Source of the DNA: Solimicrobium sp040544425
GTDB lineage: Bacteria > Pseudomonadota > Gammaproteobacteria > Burkholderiales > Burkholderiaceae_D
Direction of reading: 5' to 3'
NCBI GenBank assembly: GCA_040544425.1
Contig: JBEONO010000012.1
Span: 62,001-126,000 of the forward strand
Length of the DNA stretch: 64,000 nt
Shown here: piece by piece, positions 1 to 8,543 of the stretch
Layout: the number at the start of each line of letters is the position of its first letter
Numbering within the stretch: the stretch's first letter is position 1
Made by a program: the position numbers and the translations under genes
Notes under the pieces: generated by a model
What the model saw: the letters and a program-made list of their open reading frames with translations, nothing else
What the model was told of the DNA's origin: nothing
Database searches by the model: none

Positions 1-358
1 GCGAGCGCTAACGTGTTTACCTTAAATGAAGCGAATCTTGCGGAATTTTTCGGTTGCATATTTTGTGACATATAAATGTTTATAGGTATCACCAAGATTC
101 TGGTAAACGCATGATCAGCAAATAGTTGTTATCAATAGGAAATATTAAATAACTTAGTTGAACTATTTGCTTGTCTCCAAATAACTAATCTGGTTTTCAC
201 ATTAACATCAGGAACTTAGGCTTGCAAGTTTATCTTGTTTAGTAGCAATAACAATGATGCAGAAGCAACAGTTTTAAATAAAAAATGTTGCCTTAAGACA
301 ATTTTTTGAGAGAAACATGATTATATGATGCACTTTTCGATTGGAAAAGCAATAAAGA
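1..358. other. AT-rich stretch without a recognisable gene
   Basis: This first stretch is AT-rich and contains only short overlapping open frames with low-complexity translations. None has a convincing ribosome binding site or a recognisable domain. It lies downstream of the minus-strand asd gene and its terminator. A gene may start or end beyond the left edge, but nothing inside the window shows it. Confidence 0.6.
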
Positions 359-360
359 CA

Positions 361-387
361 AAAAAAGGGACAAAACATCCCTTTTTT
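361..387 (-). terminator. Rho-independent terminator of asd
   Basis: A 10-bp perfect inverted repeat (361-370 with 378-387) encloses a 7-base loop. Each arm combines a GGGA/TCCC core with an A/T run, so the minus-strand transcript ends in a U-run. It sits 18 bases past the asd stop codon. The A run on the other arm means it could also work on the plus strand. Confidence 0.8.
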
Positions 388-404
388 TTGAAACCAGTTG
401 TAAG

Positions 405-1529
405 TTAATCCACCAAGATCCTGAGCATACGCCGTAGCGGCTCGGCTGCGCCCCATAGCAATTGATCTCCAACAGTAAATGCAGACAGATACTCACTTCC
501 CATATTCAATTTACGCATACGCCCGACTGGAATAGTCATCCCTCCTGTCACCGCTGCGGGGGTTAATTCTCGCATGGTTGCTTCACGCGTGTTTTCGACT
601 ACTTTAACCCACGGATTGGCACTGGCCACTATCGCTTCAATGTCATTTAATGGAACATCTTTTTTGAGTTTGATAGTCAAAGCCTGCGAATGGCAGCGCA
701 TCGCGCCTACACGAACACACAGCCCATCGACTGGAATTGGCGACTTGGCAAAACCTGCGCCACGTCCCAGAATTTTGTTGGTTTCCGCACCGGCCTTCCA
801 TTCCTCTTTGGACGTTCCGTCACCCAGGTCTTTGTCGATCCAGGGGATTAAATTACCAGCTAAAGGAACGCCAAACTGTTTGGTCTCTTCGGGAGTAAAC
901 GCGTGCTGCTGCGCCAAAACCATCCTGTCAATTTCCAGAATCGCCGAACTCGGGTTATCCAGCAAGTGTTTCACGGTCGAGTTAATCTTGCCAAACTGGG
1001 ACAACAATTCACGCATATGTTGCGCGCCGCCACCAGAAGCTGCCTGGTAAGTCATGCTGCTGACCCATTCGACCAGATCGTGCTGAAACAGACCGCCGAG
1101 GCCCATCAACATACAAGATACCGTGCAGTTCCCGCCTATATAATTTTTAATCCCGTTCGACAAACCGGTCTTGATCACGTCAGAATTAACCGGATCAAGA
1201 ATGATAATGGCGTCTTCACTCATCCGCAGCGTTGAGGCTGCATCAATCCAATAGCCATCCCAACCGCTGGCTCTCAATTGCGGATAGATCTCAGTTGTAT
1301 AGTCGCCGCCCTGGCAAGTAATAATTATCGAACATTTTTTTAAAGCCGCGATATCGTTGGCGTCCTTCAGCCTGGTTTCATTCTTGGCCAAAGCCGGAGC
1401 CTGACCACCAGCATTCGACGTTGAAAAAAAGACTGGTTCAATGTGTGCAAAATCGCCCTCTTCCTGCATACGTTGCATTAAAACCGATCCCACCATTCCG
1501 CGCCAACCGACTATCCCAACTAATTTCAT
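405..1529 (-). CDS. asd: Aspartate-semialdehyde dehydrogenase
   Basis: Asd reduces L-aspartyl-4-phosphate to L-aspartate-4-semialdehyde with NADPH, the branch point towards lysine/diaminopimelate, threonine and methionine. The 374-residue length fits the proteobacterial enzyme. The N-terminus carries the dinucleotide-binding G-x-x-G-x-x-G pattern (VGWRGMVGS). The catalytic cysteine lies in GGNCTVSCM, at about residue 135, and a conserved histidine follows in RVGAMRCHSQ. An AAGGA Shine-Dalgarno lies 6 bases before the ATG. The gene follows leuB on the same strand after a gap of under 40 bp, so it probably shares the leu transcript, and the hairpin at 361-387 closes the unit. Confidence 0.97.
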   Translation of the reverse strand: MKLVGIVGWRGMVGSVLMQRMQEEGDFAHIEPVFFSTSNAGGQAPALAKNETRLKDANDIAALKKCSIIITCQGGDYTTEIYPQLRASGWDGYWIDAASTLRMSEDAIIILDPVNSDVIKTGLSNGIKNYIGGNCTVSCMLMGLGGLFQHDLVEWVSSMTYQAASGGGAQHMRELLSQFGKINSTVKHLLDNPSSAILEIDRMVLAQQHAFTPEETKQFGVPLAGNLIPWIDKDLGDGTSKEEWKAGAETNKILGRGAGFAKSPIPVDGLCVRVGAMRCHSQALTIKLKKDVPLNDIEAIVASANPWVKVVENTREATMRELTPAAVTGGMTIPVGRMRKLNMGSEYLSAFTVGDQLLWGAAEPLRRMLRILVD

Positions 1530-1566
1530 TTTGTTGTCCTTAACCTAAAATAAATCTTCTTAAAAA

Positions 1567-2637
1567 TCAACTTAGTGCTTTGACCACTGCATCGCCCATT
1601 TCGGCTGTTCCCACCCGGGTAGTCCCGGCTTCGTAAATGTCTGGAGTGCGCAAACCTTTCGCCAGGACGGCCTTAACTGCCGTATCGATTCGATCGGCCT
1701 GCGCTGGCTGCGCCAGTGTGTAACGCAACATCATCGCTGCCGACAGGATGGTCGCCAAAGGGTTCGCAATGCCCTTACCTGCAATATCCGGCGCCGATCC
1801 GTGCGATGGTTCGTACAAGCCCTTGTTGTTGGCGTCTAACGAAGCCGACGGCAACATGCCGATCGAACCAGTCAACATCGCTGCTGCATCAGACAGGATA
1901 TCGCCGAACATGTTGCCAGTGACGATAACATCAAATTTTTTCGGTGCCCGAATCAGTTGCATCGCAGCGTTGTCAACATACATATGATCCAACTCAACGT
2001 CAGGATACGCTTTGTGCACATCGGTGACGATATCTTTCCAAAACTGGAAAGTTTCCAGCACATTGGCTTTGTCGACGCTCGTTAATTTCTTGCTTCTTTT
2101 CTGAGCGGCCTGAAAGGCGACGTGGGCAATGCGGCGGATTTCCGTTTCCGCGTAGCGCATCGTATCAAAACCTTCGCGCTCGCCAATAAAGTCACCGTCG
2201 GTTGCGATACGCACGCCGCGTGGCTTTCCAAAATAAATATCCCCGGTTAACTCGCGAATAATCAAAATATCCAACCCGGACACAATTTCAGGTTTCAGGG
2301 TCGAAGCACCTGCAAGCTCGGGGTACAGCACCGCTGGTCGTAAATTGGCAAACAGCTTGAGATTTTTTCGCAAACCTAAGATTGCCTGCTCAGGCCTTAA
2401 TGATCGTTCAAGAGAATCGTATTTCCAATCACCGACAGCACCAAAGAGAATCGCGTCAGCCTCTTTAGCCAATTTCAAGGTTGCATCCGGCAAAGGATGG
2501 CCATGCGCAGCATAGCCCGCACCACCAACCGGAGCAGTTTCCAGTTCCAGGGGCATGTCTAAAGCATGCAAAACTTTAACTGCCTGAGCAATTATTTCGG
2601 GACCAATGCCGTCGCCGGGCAAAATAGCTATTTTCAT
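1567..2637 (-). CDS. leuB: 3-isopropylmalate dehydrogenase
   Basis: LeuB oxidises and decarboxylates (2R,3S)-3-isopropylmalate with NAD+ to 2-ketoisocaproate precursor in leucine synthesis. The protein starts with the family pattern KIAILPGDGIGPE. It contains the substrate-binding RELTGDIYFG loop and ends with the nucleotide-binding region around YEPSHGSAPDIAGKG. I chose the ATG at 2637 (356 residues). A TTG four codons upstream keeps the frame open but adds residues not usual in the family. The gene lies just after leuD and before asd on the same strand. Confidence 0.96.
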   Translation of the reverse strand: MKIAILPGDGIGPEIIAQAVKVLHALDMPLELETAPVGGAGYAAHGHPLPDATLKLAKEADAILFGAVGDWKYDSLERSLRPEQAILGLRKNLKLFANLRPAVLYPELAGASTLKPEIVSGLDILIIRELTGDIYFGKPRGVRIATDGDFIGEREGFDTMRYAETEIRRIAHVAFQAAQKRSKKLTSVDKANVLETFQFWKDIVTDVHKAYPDVELDHMYVDNAAMQLIRAPKKFDVIVTGNMFGDILSDAAAMLTGSIGMLPSASLDANNKGLYEPSHGSAPDIAGKGIANPLATILSAAMMLRYTLAQPAQADRIDTAVKAVLAKGLRTPDIYEAGTTRVGTAEMGDAVVKALS

Positions 2638-2667
2638 TGCTGGTTTCAATCGATGAGTTTTAAGAAA

Positions 2668-3315
2668 TTAAATCGTGTTTGCTAACCATGGCTGGGCTGC
2701 CAGATGCCTGGCTTCAAATTCACGAATCTTGTCTGCTGAACGCAGCGTCAAAGCGATGTCATCCAATCCGTTCAGCAGACAGTGCCTGCGAAACGCATCA
2801 ACATCGAATTCATAGTGATGTGTGCCATTCGGTGTTGTTACCAATTGGCGGTCCAAATCTATTTCCAACTGGTAGCCAATAAATGCAGCTACTTCATTGA
2901 ACAGGGTATCAATCACCGCTTCAGGCAGCACAATAGGGAGCAACCCGTTTTTAAAACAGTTGTTATAGAAAATATCAGCGAAGCTTGGCGCGATCACTGC
3001 ACGAAAACCAAATTGTTGCAAGGCCCAAGGCGCGTGCTCGCGTGAAGAACCACATCCAAAATTTTTTCGCACCAAAAGAATCGACGCCCCCTGATAGCGC
3101 GGCAGGTTTAGCACAAAGCTAGGGTTGAGTGGACGTTTGCTGTTGTCTACACCCGGCTCCCCATGATCGAGATAGCGCCATTCATCAAACAGATTCGGGC
3201 CAAAACCGGTACGACGTATCGACTTCAAAAATTGTTTCGGAATAATAGCGTCGGTATCCACATTAGCGCGATCTAACGGGGCCACAATTCCTTTATATAC
3301 GATAAATTTATCCAC
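2668..3315 (-). CDS. leuD: 3-isopropylmalate dehydratase small subunit
   Basis: LeuD is the swivel-domain subunit that pairs with LeuC to isomerise 2-isopropylmalate to 3-isopropylmalate. The 215 residues match the bacterial family. Diagnostic segments are the opening DRANVDTDAIIPKQFLK and the NFGCGSSREHAPWAL motif at about residues 70-85. Translation appears to start at a GTG (3313-3315). The gene lies between the small lipoprotein gene and leuB, all on the minus strand, consistent with a leuC-ecn-leuD-leuB-asd unit. Confidence 0.96.
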   Translation of the reverse strand: MDKFIVYKGIVAPLDRANVDTDAIIPKQFLKSIRRTGFGPNLFDEWRYLDHGEPGVDNSKRPLNPSFVLNLPRYQGASILLVRKNFGCGSSREHAPWALQQFGFRAVIAPSFADIFYNNCFKNGLLPIVLPEAVIDTLFNEVAAFIGYQLEIDLDRQLVTTPNGTHHYEFDVDAFRRHCLLNGLDDIALTLRSADKIREFEARHLAAQPWLANTI

Positions 3316-3361
3316 ACCACTGCTCTTTCAAAACAAAAAATGCTGACTTTAATGACGGGGC

Positions 3362-3511
3362 TCAGTTGCCAGTTTTTTTAGCTGCCGCACTTTCCATAGA
3401 CTGGCCCACATGTTTGACATCTTTGCCAAAACCCTCGACGGTATTACATCCAGCCAAAAAGTTCATGGCCGTGATCAACAAAACAAAGAACGATAGTTTT
3501 TTGAAATTCAT
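3362..3511 (-). CDS. Entericidin A/B-type small lipoprotein
   Basis: This 49-residue protein begins MNFKKLSFFVLLITAMN and has a lipobox ending in LAGC at about residues 19-22. The mature peptide would be only about 28 residues (CNTVEGFGKDVKHVGQ...). Length, lipobox and the N-T-V-x-G-x-G-x-D-V pattern fit the entericidin (EcnAB) family of cell-envelope lipoproteins. It fits exactly between leuC (20 bases downstream of its stop) and leuD. From memory this is a common position for such a gene in Burkholderiales. Why it travels with leucine genes is unknown; co-transcription is inferred from spacing only. Confidence 0.85.
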   Translation of the reverse strand: MNFKKLSFFVLLITAMNFLAGCNTVEGFGKDVKHVGQSMESAAAKKTGN

Positions 3512-3531
3512 ATTCCCATGCCCCAATAAAT

Positions 3532-4932
3532 TTACAGATTTCGAATATCCACAAAATGGCCCGCAATGCCAGCCGCTGCTGCCATTGCAGGAGATACCAG
3601 ATGGGTACGTCCTCCCTGACCCTGACGTCCTTCAAAGTTCCGGTTCGACGTCGAAGCACAACGTTCGCCCGGTTCCAGGCGATCAGCGTTCATCGCCAAA
3701 CACATCGAACATCCTGGTTCACGCCACTCAAAGCCGGCATCTTTAAAAATACGGTCCAGTCCCTCACGTTCAGCCTGTTCCTTGACCAAGCCCGAACCCG
3801 GCACAACCATCGCCAATTTCACATTTGAAGCACGATATTTACCGCGGACTACTGCGGCTGCAGCGCGCAAATCTTCTATGCGTGAATTGGTGCACGAGCC
3901 GATAAATACTTTGTCGATGCGAATGTCGGTCATCGCTGTATTTGGCTTCAAAGCCATATACTCTAATGCTTTTTCAATTGCATCACGCTTGGTACTGTCT
4001 TTTTCATGATCAGGATCTGGGATGCGTCCATCAATTGCCACCACCATTTCTGGTGAAGTACCCCAGGTAACCTGTGGTTTGATCTCGGCAGCGTTTAAAT
4101 GAATCACCAGATCAAACTGAGCGCCAGGATCGGTATGAAGACTGCGCCAGTAAGACACTGCCAACTCCCAATGCGGACCAGCCGGTGAATAAGGACGGTC
4201 TTTCACATAATTTACAGTGGTGTCGTCAACCGCGATCATGCCAGCGCGGGCACCGGCTTCAATCGCCATATTGCATACGGTCATTCGGCCTTCCATGGAA
4301 AGCTGTCGAATCGCCGAACCTGCAAATTCTATTGCATAGCCGGTTCCACCCGCAGTACCTATCTTGCCGATGATTGCCAGCACGATGTCTTTGGCTGTGA
4401 CGCCGGATGGCAAGCTGCCATCTACCTGCACCAACATGGATTTGGATTTCTGCGTAATCAGGGTTTGGGTAGCAAGCACGTGCTCTACTTCAGAGGTGCC
4501 GATACCGTGAGCAAGACAACCAAAAGCACCATGGGTTGACGTATGAGAATCGCCACAAACCACGGTCATACCAGGCAGGGTTGCACCTTGTTCAGGCCCG
4601 ATGACGTGCACAATACCTTGGCGTTTGTCATTCATGCCGAAGTAGGTCAATCCGTACTGTTTGGTATTGGCGTCCAGGGTCTCGACCTGCAACCGTGAAA
4701 TCGGATCATCAATTCCGTTAATACGGTTGGTCGTTGGAACATTGTGATCTGCGACAACCAGATTAGCTGAAGTTCTCCACGGTGCGCGCCCAGCCAGGCG
4801 CAGCCCGTCAAATGCCTGGGGACTGGTAACTTCGTGCAGTAAATGCCGGTCGATGTACAAAATTGTTGTGCCATCTGGCTCAGTGTGGATTGCGTGCGAA
4901 TCCCACAACTTATCGTAAAGCGTTTTCAACAT
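3532..4932 (-). CDS. leuC: 3-isopropylmalate dehydratase large subunit
   Basis: LeuC is the aconitase-like subunit that holds the [4Fe-4S] cluster and, with LeuD, converts 2-isopropylmalate to 3-isopropylmalate. At 466 residues it has the usual length. The N-terminus reads TLYDKLWDSHAIH. Substrate and active-site segments include VVCGDSHTSTHGAFG. The three cluster cysteines are in IGSCTNSRIEDL and, near residues 407-410, PGCSMCLAMN. It is the first gene of the leucine unit; the 290-bp gap upstream (4933-5222) probably holds its promoter. Confidence 0.97.
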   Translation of the reverse strand: MLKTLYDKLWDSHAIHTEPDGTTILYIDRHLLHEVTSPQAFDGLRLAGRAPWRTSANLVVADHNVPTTNRINGIDDPISRLQVETLDANTKQYGLTYFGMNDKRQGIVHVIGPEQGATLPGMTVVCGDSHTSTHGAFGCLAHGIGTSEVEHVLATQTLITQKSKSMLVQVDGSLPSGVTAKDIVLAIIGKIGTAGGTGYAIEFAGSAIRQLSMEGRMTVCNMAIEAGARAGMIAVDDTTVNYVKDRPYSPAGPHWELAVSYWRSLHTDPGAQFDLVIHLNAAEIKPQVTWGTSPEMVVAIDGRIPDPDHEKDSTKRDAIEKALEYMALKPNTAMTDIRIDKVFIGSCTNSRIEDLRAAAAVVRGKYRASNVKLAMVVPGSGLVKEQAEREGLDRIFKDAGFEWREPGCSMCLAMNADRLEPGERCASTSNRNFEGRQGQGGRTHLVSPAMAAAAGIAGHFVDIRNL

Positions 4933-5222
4933 GATAGAAAAACCTGTGCGTCGTTTTTTAGATATCTAAATCGGGTTTTCGATTATGCCATAATTGTGCA
5001 GCGCAGAATCGCAGAAATATAAAAAACAAATGGGGAATCCCTTATTTTCCTTTGCCAAAAATTGAAAAATCCGAATTAAAAATTGAAAAATGGGATCAAT
5101 CGACTAGACATCCCACATAAAATTCAGAGGGCGTAGTAAAACGCAAACATCTGAACAAAGCACCAACAGCAAGCAAATTTACCGGTTTGGGTATTAAAAT
5201 GCCATTACACATGTGGCCACAG
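4933..5222. promoter_or_regulatory. leuC upstream region with a direct repeat
   Basis: This gap lies between leuC and the carbonic anhydrase gene and should hold the leu promoter. It contains a perfect 14-bp direct repeat, AAAAATTGAAAAAT, at 5057-5070 and 5078-5091. The two copies are 21 bp apart, about two helical turns. Such spacing suits a regulator binding one DNA face, but the repeat is AT-rich and could be chance. No attenuator or T-box was recognised. Confidence 0.35.
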
Positions 5223-5972
5223 CTAACTCATAAACTCGACATCGCCGCCCTTGAGGCTATACATCGCACCAACAATTTTGAGCTTTCCGGCTTTTTCCAA
5301 ATCAGTCAAAACCTGGCTTCCCTCCCGAATCTGATCGATAGTCATTTTTACATTGGTTTTGGCTACTTCATCTACGAACTCATAGTTGCTGGCAACCCTC
5401 TCACCGAAATAGATGGTAGCTTCGATGGCGGGCTTGATCTTATGCAAAAGTCCGGTGAGATTCCCCAACTTTACGTTATCAATTGCGCCCTTTACTGCAC
5501 CACAAGACGTGTGCCCCATGACCAATATAACTTTCGCCCCTGTCGCTGCGCAGGCGTACTCAAGCCCACCCAAAATATCTTCGTTACATACATTTCCGGC
5601 AACGCGGCTGTTATAGACCTCACCGATTCCGGTATCCAGCAAAATTTCGGCCGGCGCTCTGGAATCAATGCAACTTAATATCGCCGCAGCCGGATATTGA
5701 CCGGCAGCACTGGCCTTTTTTTGTGCCAGATAATCGTGCCGTTGAGGTATATTTTTTCGGAAACGCTCATTACCAGCTTTTAACCCCGCAATGATTTCGT
5801 CGGGAGTCATTTTATCTCGCTCATCTTTGGTCAACGCTGCTGCGTAACCGATTTCGGGCACGGCAACACTGAAGGCACCAACCAATCCAGATGCAGCAAC
5901 ACCAAAAACCGACTTTAATACCAGGCGCCGATGGCTACAGCCATGGACGCAATCTTGTTGAGTTTTTTTCAT
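5223..5972 (-). CDS. Tat-exported beta-class carbonic anhydrase
   Basis: The protein interconverts CO2 and bicarbonate. The zinc ligands of beta-carbonic anhydrases are visible: cysteine plus the Asp-Arg dyad in AAILSCIDSRAPAEI, and histidine and cysteine in VMGHTSCGAVKGAID. The N-terminus carries a twin-arginine signal (SHRRLVLKS followed by a hydrophobic stretch, then GYAAAL), so it probably acts in the periplasm after folding in the cytoplasm. I chose the ATG at 5972 (249 residues) because a GGGAG Shine-Dalgarno precedes it by 7 bases; upstream in-frame starts add unrelated residues. It lies alone between leuC and glmM. Confidence 0.88.
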   Translation of the reverse strand: MKKTQQDCVHGCSHRRLVLKSVFGVAASGLVGAFSVAVPEIGYAAALTKDERDKMTPDEIIAGLKAGNERFRKNIPQRHDYLAQKKASAAGQYPAAAILSCIDSRAPAEILLDTGIGEVYNSRVAGNVCNEDILGGLEYACAATGAKVILVMGHTSCGAVKGAIDNVKLGNLTGLLHKIKPAIEATIYFGERVASNYEFVDEVAKTNVKMTIDQIREGSQVLTDLEKAGKLKIVGAMYSLKGGDVEFMS

Positions 5973-6222
5973 CGACAGACTCCCAGAAATGAATACATCC
6001 TTCATCGGAAAATCCTTGAAACTGCGAAAACCCAATGACCAAATTGGGTTGGTTTTTACCTGTACACTTTATTTACTGAGCATTTAAATTTAATGCCCAC
6101 CCCATTTCTACCTGAGCACAGAATAAGGGTGGTGTATAAATGGTGTCATTCGAAGCAAAAATGAACATCCTTGGTCGATTTAGCAGGTTCCAACGAAAAT
6201 AGTAGCACTTCTGGCGCGTGAT

Positions 6223-7560
6223 TTAAATTAAATGTGCCGCCAGGCGTTTTGCCATTTTCTGGGCAATATCTTCCTGACGCGCCTCCACCATCACGCGGAT
6301 TAGTGGTTCGGTACCAGAGGCACGGATCAGTACCCGACCGTTCTTGCCTAACTCTGCTTCTACCAAAGCCTTATCGTCCAACATTCTGGCGTTTTTGGTC
6401 CAATCCGTTCCCGGCGCAACACGAACATTAATCAGCGCCTGGGGAAACATTACAATGCCATTAAAAAAGTCTGGCAAGGTTTTGTTATGCCGACGCATCG
6501 CGGAAAGAACCTGCAGTGCTGAAATAATTCCATCGCCAGTGCTGTGTTTATCGAGGCACAGTAAATGTCCTGAGCCCTCTCCACCCAATATCCATCCACG
6601 TTCACGCATCAGTTCCAATACATAACGATCGCCGACTTTGGCACGCGCAAATGGCACGCCCAGCTCTTCAAAGGCAACCTCCAATGCCATGTTGGTCATC
6701 AATGTACCAACCACACCAGACAGCCCGCCCTGGTCGATTCGATCCTGAGCCAGCAGGAATAATAATTCGTCGCCGTTGTACACGCGTCCGGTCGCGTCAG
6801 TCATCATCAAGCGATCTGCGTCACCATCGAGCGCAATGCCAAGGTCGGCGTGCTGCTGCTGCACGGCCTGAGACAAGGCGCGGGTATCGGTGGCGCCGAC
6901 TTGATCATTGATATTGGTGCCATTGGGTTGATTGCCGATGGCGATCACTTCCGCACCAAGTTCATGTAATACATGTGGCGCAATGTGGTACGCGGCACCA
7001 TGCGCACAATCGACGACGATTTTTAGTCCGCGCAGATCGAGCTCATTTGGGAAACTGCTCTTGCAAAATTCGATGTAACGGCCTTGCGCGTCATCCAGAC
7101 GACGAGCTTTTCCCAACTTTTCGGAAGCGACACATTGCATTGCATGCTCCAAGCCAGCTTCAATTTCAAGTTCAACTTCGTCTGGAAGTTTTGTGCCCTG
7201 CGCCGAAAAAAACTTGATACCGTTGTCGTAAAAAGGATTATGTGACGCTGAAATAACGACACCGGCAGATAATCGCAGGGCGCGGGTCAGATAGGCGATC
7301 GCTGGGGTAGGCATTGGTCCTGCCAGCACTACATCAACGCCGGCTGCAGCAAATCCGGCCTGCAACGCAGCTTCCAACATGTAGCCGGAAATGCGTGTGT
7401 CTTTCCCGATTAACACCGTAGGTCGATTGCTGTCGCTCTGCGTAACTTTAGCCAATACTTTTCCAGCAGCGTAACCCAGGTGCATCACAAATTCCGGCGT
7501 AATCGGCTCTACACCTACTTTGCCACGCACACCGTCAGTACCAAAATATTTTCTTGTCAT
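6223..7560 (-). CDS. glmM: Phosphoglucosamine mutase
   Basis: GlmM converts glucosamine-6-phosphate to glucosamine-1-phosphate, feeding UDP-GlcNAc for peptidoglycan and lipopolysaccharide. The 445 residues have the family layout. They begin with KYFGTDGVRGKVG, then the phospho-serine loop GVVISASHNPFYDNG. The metal-binding ALDGDADR follows, then the sugar-binding GEGSGH and the C-terminal phosphate-binding IRASGTEPLIRVMVE. It is the last gene of the rlmE-ftsH-folP-glmM run, 33 bp after folP, an order widely conserved in proteobacteria. Confidence 0.97.
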   Translation of the reverse strand: MTRKYFGTDGVRGKVGVEPITPEFVMHLGYAAGKVLAKVTQSDSNRPTVLIGKDTRISGYMLEAALQAGFAAAGVDVVLAGPMPTPAIAYLTRALRLSAGVVISASHNPFYDNGIKFFSAQGTKLPDEVELEIEAGLEHAMQCVASEKLGKARRLDDAQGRYIEFCKSSFPNELDLRGLKIVVDCAHGAAYHIAPHVLHELGAEVIAIGNQPNGTNINDQVGATDTRALSQAVQQQHADLGIALDGDADRLMMTDATGRVYNGDELLFLLAQDRIDQGGLSGVVGTLMTNMALEVAFEELGVPFARAKVGDRYVLELMRERGWILGGEGSGHLLCLDKHSTGDGIISALQVLSAMRRHNKTLPDFFNGIVMFPQALINVRVAPGTDWTKNARMLDDKALVEAELGKNGRVLIRASGTEPLIRVMVEARQEDIAQKMAKRLAAHLI

Positions 7561-7593
7561 TTTTTTCCCTTGTAAATCAAGACTCGCTGCTTT

Positions 7594-8454
7594 TTATTCA
7601 ACGCAATTATTGCACTGAACAACTTCATTCCAGACCTTCAATGCGTCTATCGTTTCAGCCACATCATGCACCCTGACGATGTGGGCACCGTGAGCGACTG
7701 CGCTGAGTGCGGCACCCACACTGGCAGCCATCCTCTGCTCCACTGGTCGTCCGGTAATCGTGCCCAGCATCGACTTGCGTGACAAACCGGCCAGAACCGG
7801 CAAACTGAAGCGTTCTGAAAACAGCTTCTGATTCTTTAACAGCGTCAAATTATGCGACAAACTCTTGCCAAATCCAAATCCCACATCCAACAGCAGTCTA
7901 TTTTTGGCAATCTGGTGTTGTTGCATGGCGTTGATGCGCTCGGAAAAAAAATCGCTGACTTCCAGTAACACATCGGCGTAGTGTGGCTTGGCCTGCATGG
8001 TTTGCGGGGTGTTCTGCATATGCATGATACATAAAGCGCTGTCACCGTCTGCTACCGCTTCAATTGCGCCCCTGGCCCGAAATCCATGCACATCGTTAAT
8101 CATATCGACACCCGCGATTTGTGCTTCGCGCATGACTTGCGGTTTGTACGTATCGACAGACAGCGGAACACCGCAATCCTGCAGAGCGTAAATCAGCGGC
8201 ATTACTCGTTGCAATTCGACTTCCAGCGTTACCGGTTGTGCCCCAGGGCGCGTCGATTCTCCACCAATATCGATAATATCGACCCCGGCGCTGATCATGG
8301 CGTCTGCACGATCCAATAAAAAATTTAAGTCGTGCCCTTCGCTTCCATCTGAAAACGAATCTGGCGTAACGTTTAATATACCCATGACCATTGGACGGGC
8401 ATTGTTACCGATCAGGGGCAAATGAAACCGCCCGCATTGTAGAAATTTTTCCAT
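7594..8454 (-). CDS. folP: Dihydropteroate synthase
   Basis: FolP condenses p-aminobenzoate with dihydropterin pyrophosphate to make dihydropteroate in folate synthesis, and is the sulfonamide target. The 286-residue protein has the pterin/phosphate-binding signatures MGILNVTPDSFSDG near residue 25 and DIGGESTRPGAQPV near residue 65. Later come VSVDTYKP-type and GFGFGKSLSHN segments and a final RVHDVAET. Upstream a strong terminator (8482-8509) separates it from ftsH. It may therefore depend on readthrough or on its own promoter. Confidence 0.96.
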   Translation of the reverse strand: MEKFLQCGRFHLPLIGNNARPMVMGILNVTPDSFSDGSEGHDLNFLLDRADAMISAGVDIIDIGGESTRPGAQPVTLEVELQRVMPLIYALQDCGVPLSVDTYKPQVMREAQIAGVDMINDVHGFRARGAIEAVADGDSALCIMHMQNTPQTMQAKPHYADVLLEVSDFFSERINAMQQHQIAKNRLLLDVGFGFGKSLSHNLTLLKNQKLFSERFSLPVLAGLSRKSMLGTITGRPVEQRMAASVGAALSAVAHGAHIVRVHDVAETIDALKVWNEVVQCNNCVE

Positions 8455-8481
8455 TGATTTACGGGGCAGATTAACTAAGAA

Positions 8482-8509
8482 AAAGGGTGAGGAAACTTCC
8501 TCACCCTTT
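8482..8509 (-). terminator. Strong hairpin between ftsH and folP
   Basis: A 13-bp perfect inverted repeat (8482-8494 with 8497-8509), whose innermost pairs form the loop, has a GGGTGAGG/CCTCACCC core. On the minus strand it runs into a TTTTTC tail. It lies 35 bases past the ftsH stop codon and just before the folP start. It looks like a factor-independent terminator or attenuator splitting the ftsH and folP-glmM transcripts. Confidence 0.8.
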
Positions 8510-8543
8510 CTACAAACATCGATTCAGACTAGCGGATTGAACC

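Noticed and set aside
1..404. Partial gene at the left edge
   Set aside because: No frame entering from the left edge shows a family-like sequence.
5187..5678. 163-codon plus-strand open frame
   Set aside because: It runs antisense to the carbonic anhydrase, which has clear catalytic motifs and a Tat signal.
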